Origin: an uncultured Clostridia bacterium
Lineage (GTDB): Bacteria > Bacillota > Clostridia > Oscillospirales > Ruminococcaceae
Reading direction: 5' to 3'
DNA: 25,358 nt
Assembly (NCBI GenBank): GCA_947165805.1
Contig: CAMVBT010000004.1
Coordinates: 1-25,358, forward strand
Part shown: in pieces, positions 24,087 through 25,358 of the stretch
How the letters are laid out: the number at the start of each line of letters is the position of its first letter
Position numbering within the stretch: position 1 is the first letter of the stretch
Made by a program: the position numbers and the translations under genes
Notes under the pieces: generated by a model
Told to the model about the DNA's origin: nothing
The model's input: the letters and a program-made list of their open reading frames with translations, nothing else
Databases searched by the model: none

Positions 24087-25217
24087 ATGAAAAAGACATT
24101 AAGAACAACAGCAGCGATCCTCGCGGTAATAGCAGCCATGTCCTGCACAACATTTGCGTCCTTTGCGGAAGCCACGCCCGACACAGTTGTCGAGGATACC
24201 TTCGCGGACGAGCCCCTTGCCGGCGGCTGGTCGGTAAATGCGGAAAAGAACATCTCGCTCAGTGCGAACAAGGAAGCAAAGGCAGCCTTCAAAAAGGCTA
24301 CGGCGGGGCTCGCGGGAGTTGATTATCAGCCGATAGCTCTTCTCGGAACGCAGGTGGTCGCGGGTATGAACTACGCGGTGCTCTGCCGCTCGACAGTCGT
24401 TTATCCCGGTGCGCAGCCGGAGATAAAGATAATGTATATCTACGAAGACCTTCAGGGCAACGCGGAGATCACGGGCTTCCAGACGATCATCGGTGAGCAG
24501 CTCGACGGCGGCTTCACCGCAAACAGCGGCAAGCTCGCCATAGGCAAGAACAAGAGCGTAAAGAAGATATACAAAAAGGCTATGAAGGGCCTGACCGGCG
24601 TGGCATATACCCCGGCAGCCTACCTCGGCAGTCAGGTGGTCGCGGGAACGAACTATATGGTACTCTGCCGCAGCAAGGCCGTATATCCCGGCGCACCGTA
24701 TAAGTGGTCTCTCGTTATCGTCAACAAGGACCTCGAAGGCAAGGCTTCGCTCGTTGACATAGAGACTCTTGAGCTCGGCAATATGGACGATGACTCCGTA
24801 AACGAGGAGAATGAAGACATAATGGTAGGTATAGCAAATCCGTGGAGCGAATACAAGACAGTTGCCGAAGCAGCAAAGGCTGCGGGCGTGAAATTCAGCG
24901 CTCCCGATAAGCTCGGTGAATATACGCTCACTTACATTCAGGCTATGAAAGGTCTCGTCGATGTAAGATACACAAATGGCGAAGATCAGATCTGCATACG
25001 CAAGGGAGTCGGTACGGACGACATAAGCGGCGACTACAACACCTACGATAACGTAAGGGAAAAGAAGATCGGTGTGTACACCGTAACGCTCACAGGCAAC
25101 GGCAAGGGCGTGAACTGCGCGGCCTGGAACGACGGCAAAAACTCTTATTCGATATATTCCGACAAGGAGCTTTCGGTTAAGACCTTAAAAAGCATCGTGG
25201 CCGAGATAATTAAATAA
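24087..25217 (+). CDS. Secreted protein with two cystatin-like repeats and an anti-sigma-type C-terminal domain
   Basis: A 376-residue exported protein. A signal peptide (KKTLR, hydrophobic 8-20) probably ends near FAEA (26-29); Cys20 is not in a good lipobox. Two homologous repeats follow (about 42-135 and 137-232). Each has L-x-GG (44-47; 139-142), a helix, LLGTQVVAGMNYAVLCRS or YLGSQVVAGTNYMVLCRS (QVVAG at 89-93 and 183-187), VYPGA and a DLxGxA turn. In cystatins the N-terminal glycine and the QxVxG loop enter the active site of papain-type cysteine proteases, so an inhibitor role is a reasonable but unproven inference. Residues 250-376 match the extracellular domain of the anti-sigma-like protein next door. 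AAAGGAG (24070-24076) precedes the ATG. It has its own ECF-type promoter and terminator, and is likely to be the main output of the sigma factor. Confidence 0.85.
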   Translation: MKKTLRTTAAILAVIAAMSCTTFASFAEATPDTVVEDTFADEPLAGGWSVNAEKNISLSANKEAKAAFKKATAGLAGVDYQPIALLGTQVVAGMNYAVLCRSTVVYPGAQPEIKIMYIYEDLQGNAEITGFQTIIGEQLDGGFTANSGKLAIGKNKSVKKIYKKAMKGLTGVAYTPAAYLGSQVVAGTNYMVLCRSKAVYPGAPYKWSLVIVNKDLEGKASLVDIETLELGNMDDDSVNEENEDIMVGIANPWSEYKTVAEAAKAAGVKFSAPDKLGEYTLTYIQAMKGLVDVRYTNGEDQICIRKGVGTDDISGDYNTYDNVREKKIGVYTVTLTGNGKGVNCAAWNDGKNSYSIYSDKELSVKTLKSIVAEIIK

Positions 25218-25233
25218 AACAATAATACGTCAG

Positions 25234-25276
25234 GACCCCTCCGGGCTGCAATTTAAGCTGCACGGAGGGGTCTTTT
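25234..25276 (+). terminator. Rho-independent terminator of the secreted-protein gene
   Basis: GACCCCTCCG (25234-25243) pairs perfectly with CGGAGGGGTC (25263-25272), with four T residues following. The 19-nt loop can itself fold (GCTGCA repeats). Confidence 0.88.
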
Positions 25277-25312
25277 CATGCTGCGCGGCGGGAGTCCGCA
25301 CCGCGTCAGCCG

Positions 25313-25330
25313 CCCGTTTCCGGAAACGGG
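25313..25330. repeat. 18-bp perfect palindrome
   Basis: CCCGTTTCCGGAAACGGG is its own reverse complement and is followed by TATTTT. It may be a terminator for a gene beyond the window or an operator; nothing else here decides this. Confidence 0.5.
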
Positions 25331-25358
25331 TATTTTCCGTATTGAAAAATGAGCGGTT

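Noticed and set aside
24117..24150. Lipoprotein signal at Cys20 of the 24087 product
   Set aside because: The preceding residues (A-M-S) do not fit a lipobox, and a type I cleavage site near FAEA fits better.

Overview
The window looks like the chromosome of a Gram-positive, probably gut- or rumen-dwelling Clostridia species (Ruminococcus-like). This rests on strong AGGAGG-type ribosome binding sites, TTGACA/TATAAT promoters, a CotH-family gene, NTGRQ-type membrane acyltransferase sequence and the protein style, not on any marker gene. Every convincing gene lies on the + strand. Two compositions are visible: an AT-richer left part (1 to about 4390) and a GC-richer host backbone (about 4390 to the end).

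Left part, 1 to ~4392: the right-hand part of a mobile element. It holds a DUF1963/YwqG-like gene (371-1237), two overlapping small genes (1461-2235), a small TnpW-like gene (2384-2629) and a TnpX-type large serine recombinase (2725-4353). Immediately after the recombinase stop, the sequence becomes the last third of an NRPS condensation domain. The element therefore appears to have inserted into an NRPS gene; the missing 5' part is not in the window.

4393 to 8403: a 5'-truncated NRPS (C-terminal part of C, then A, T and a terminal thioester reductase), an architecture known for peptide aldehydes, followed by an apparently internally deleted membrane acyltransferase. The locus looks interrupted and possibly decaying.

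8601 to 16772: a three-gene signalling operon behind a good promoter: a REC-HD-GYP (probable c-di-GMP phosphodiesterase) response regulator and two hybrid histidine kinases (TM-HisKA-HATPase-REC-HPt). The second kinase carries two CACHE sensors separated by a degenerate phosphoacceptor helix, as if two sensor kinases had fused. Both CACHE domains keep the residues of the amino-acid-binding dCACHE motif.

17170 to 20652: the recurrent trio VTC-domain protein, DUF4956 membrane protein and CotH kinase, the last with glycine-rich insertions and a C-terminal membrane anchor. 20898 to 22651: a MarR regulator and a MATE exporter, translationally coupled behind a consensus promoter.

22748 to 25217: an ECF sigma factor, a membrane anti-sigma-like protein and a secreted protein. 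Matching ECF-type promoters (TGTGACCT, 13-14 bp, CCGTCT) precede both the sigma gene and the secreted-protein gene. The secreted protein has two tandem cystatin-like repeats, each with LxGG and QVVAG, and a C-terminal domain homologous to the extracellular domain of the anti-sigma-like protein. This sigma, sensor and cystatin-like-effector unit is the best candidate for an undescribed system here.
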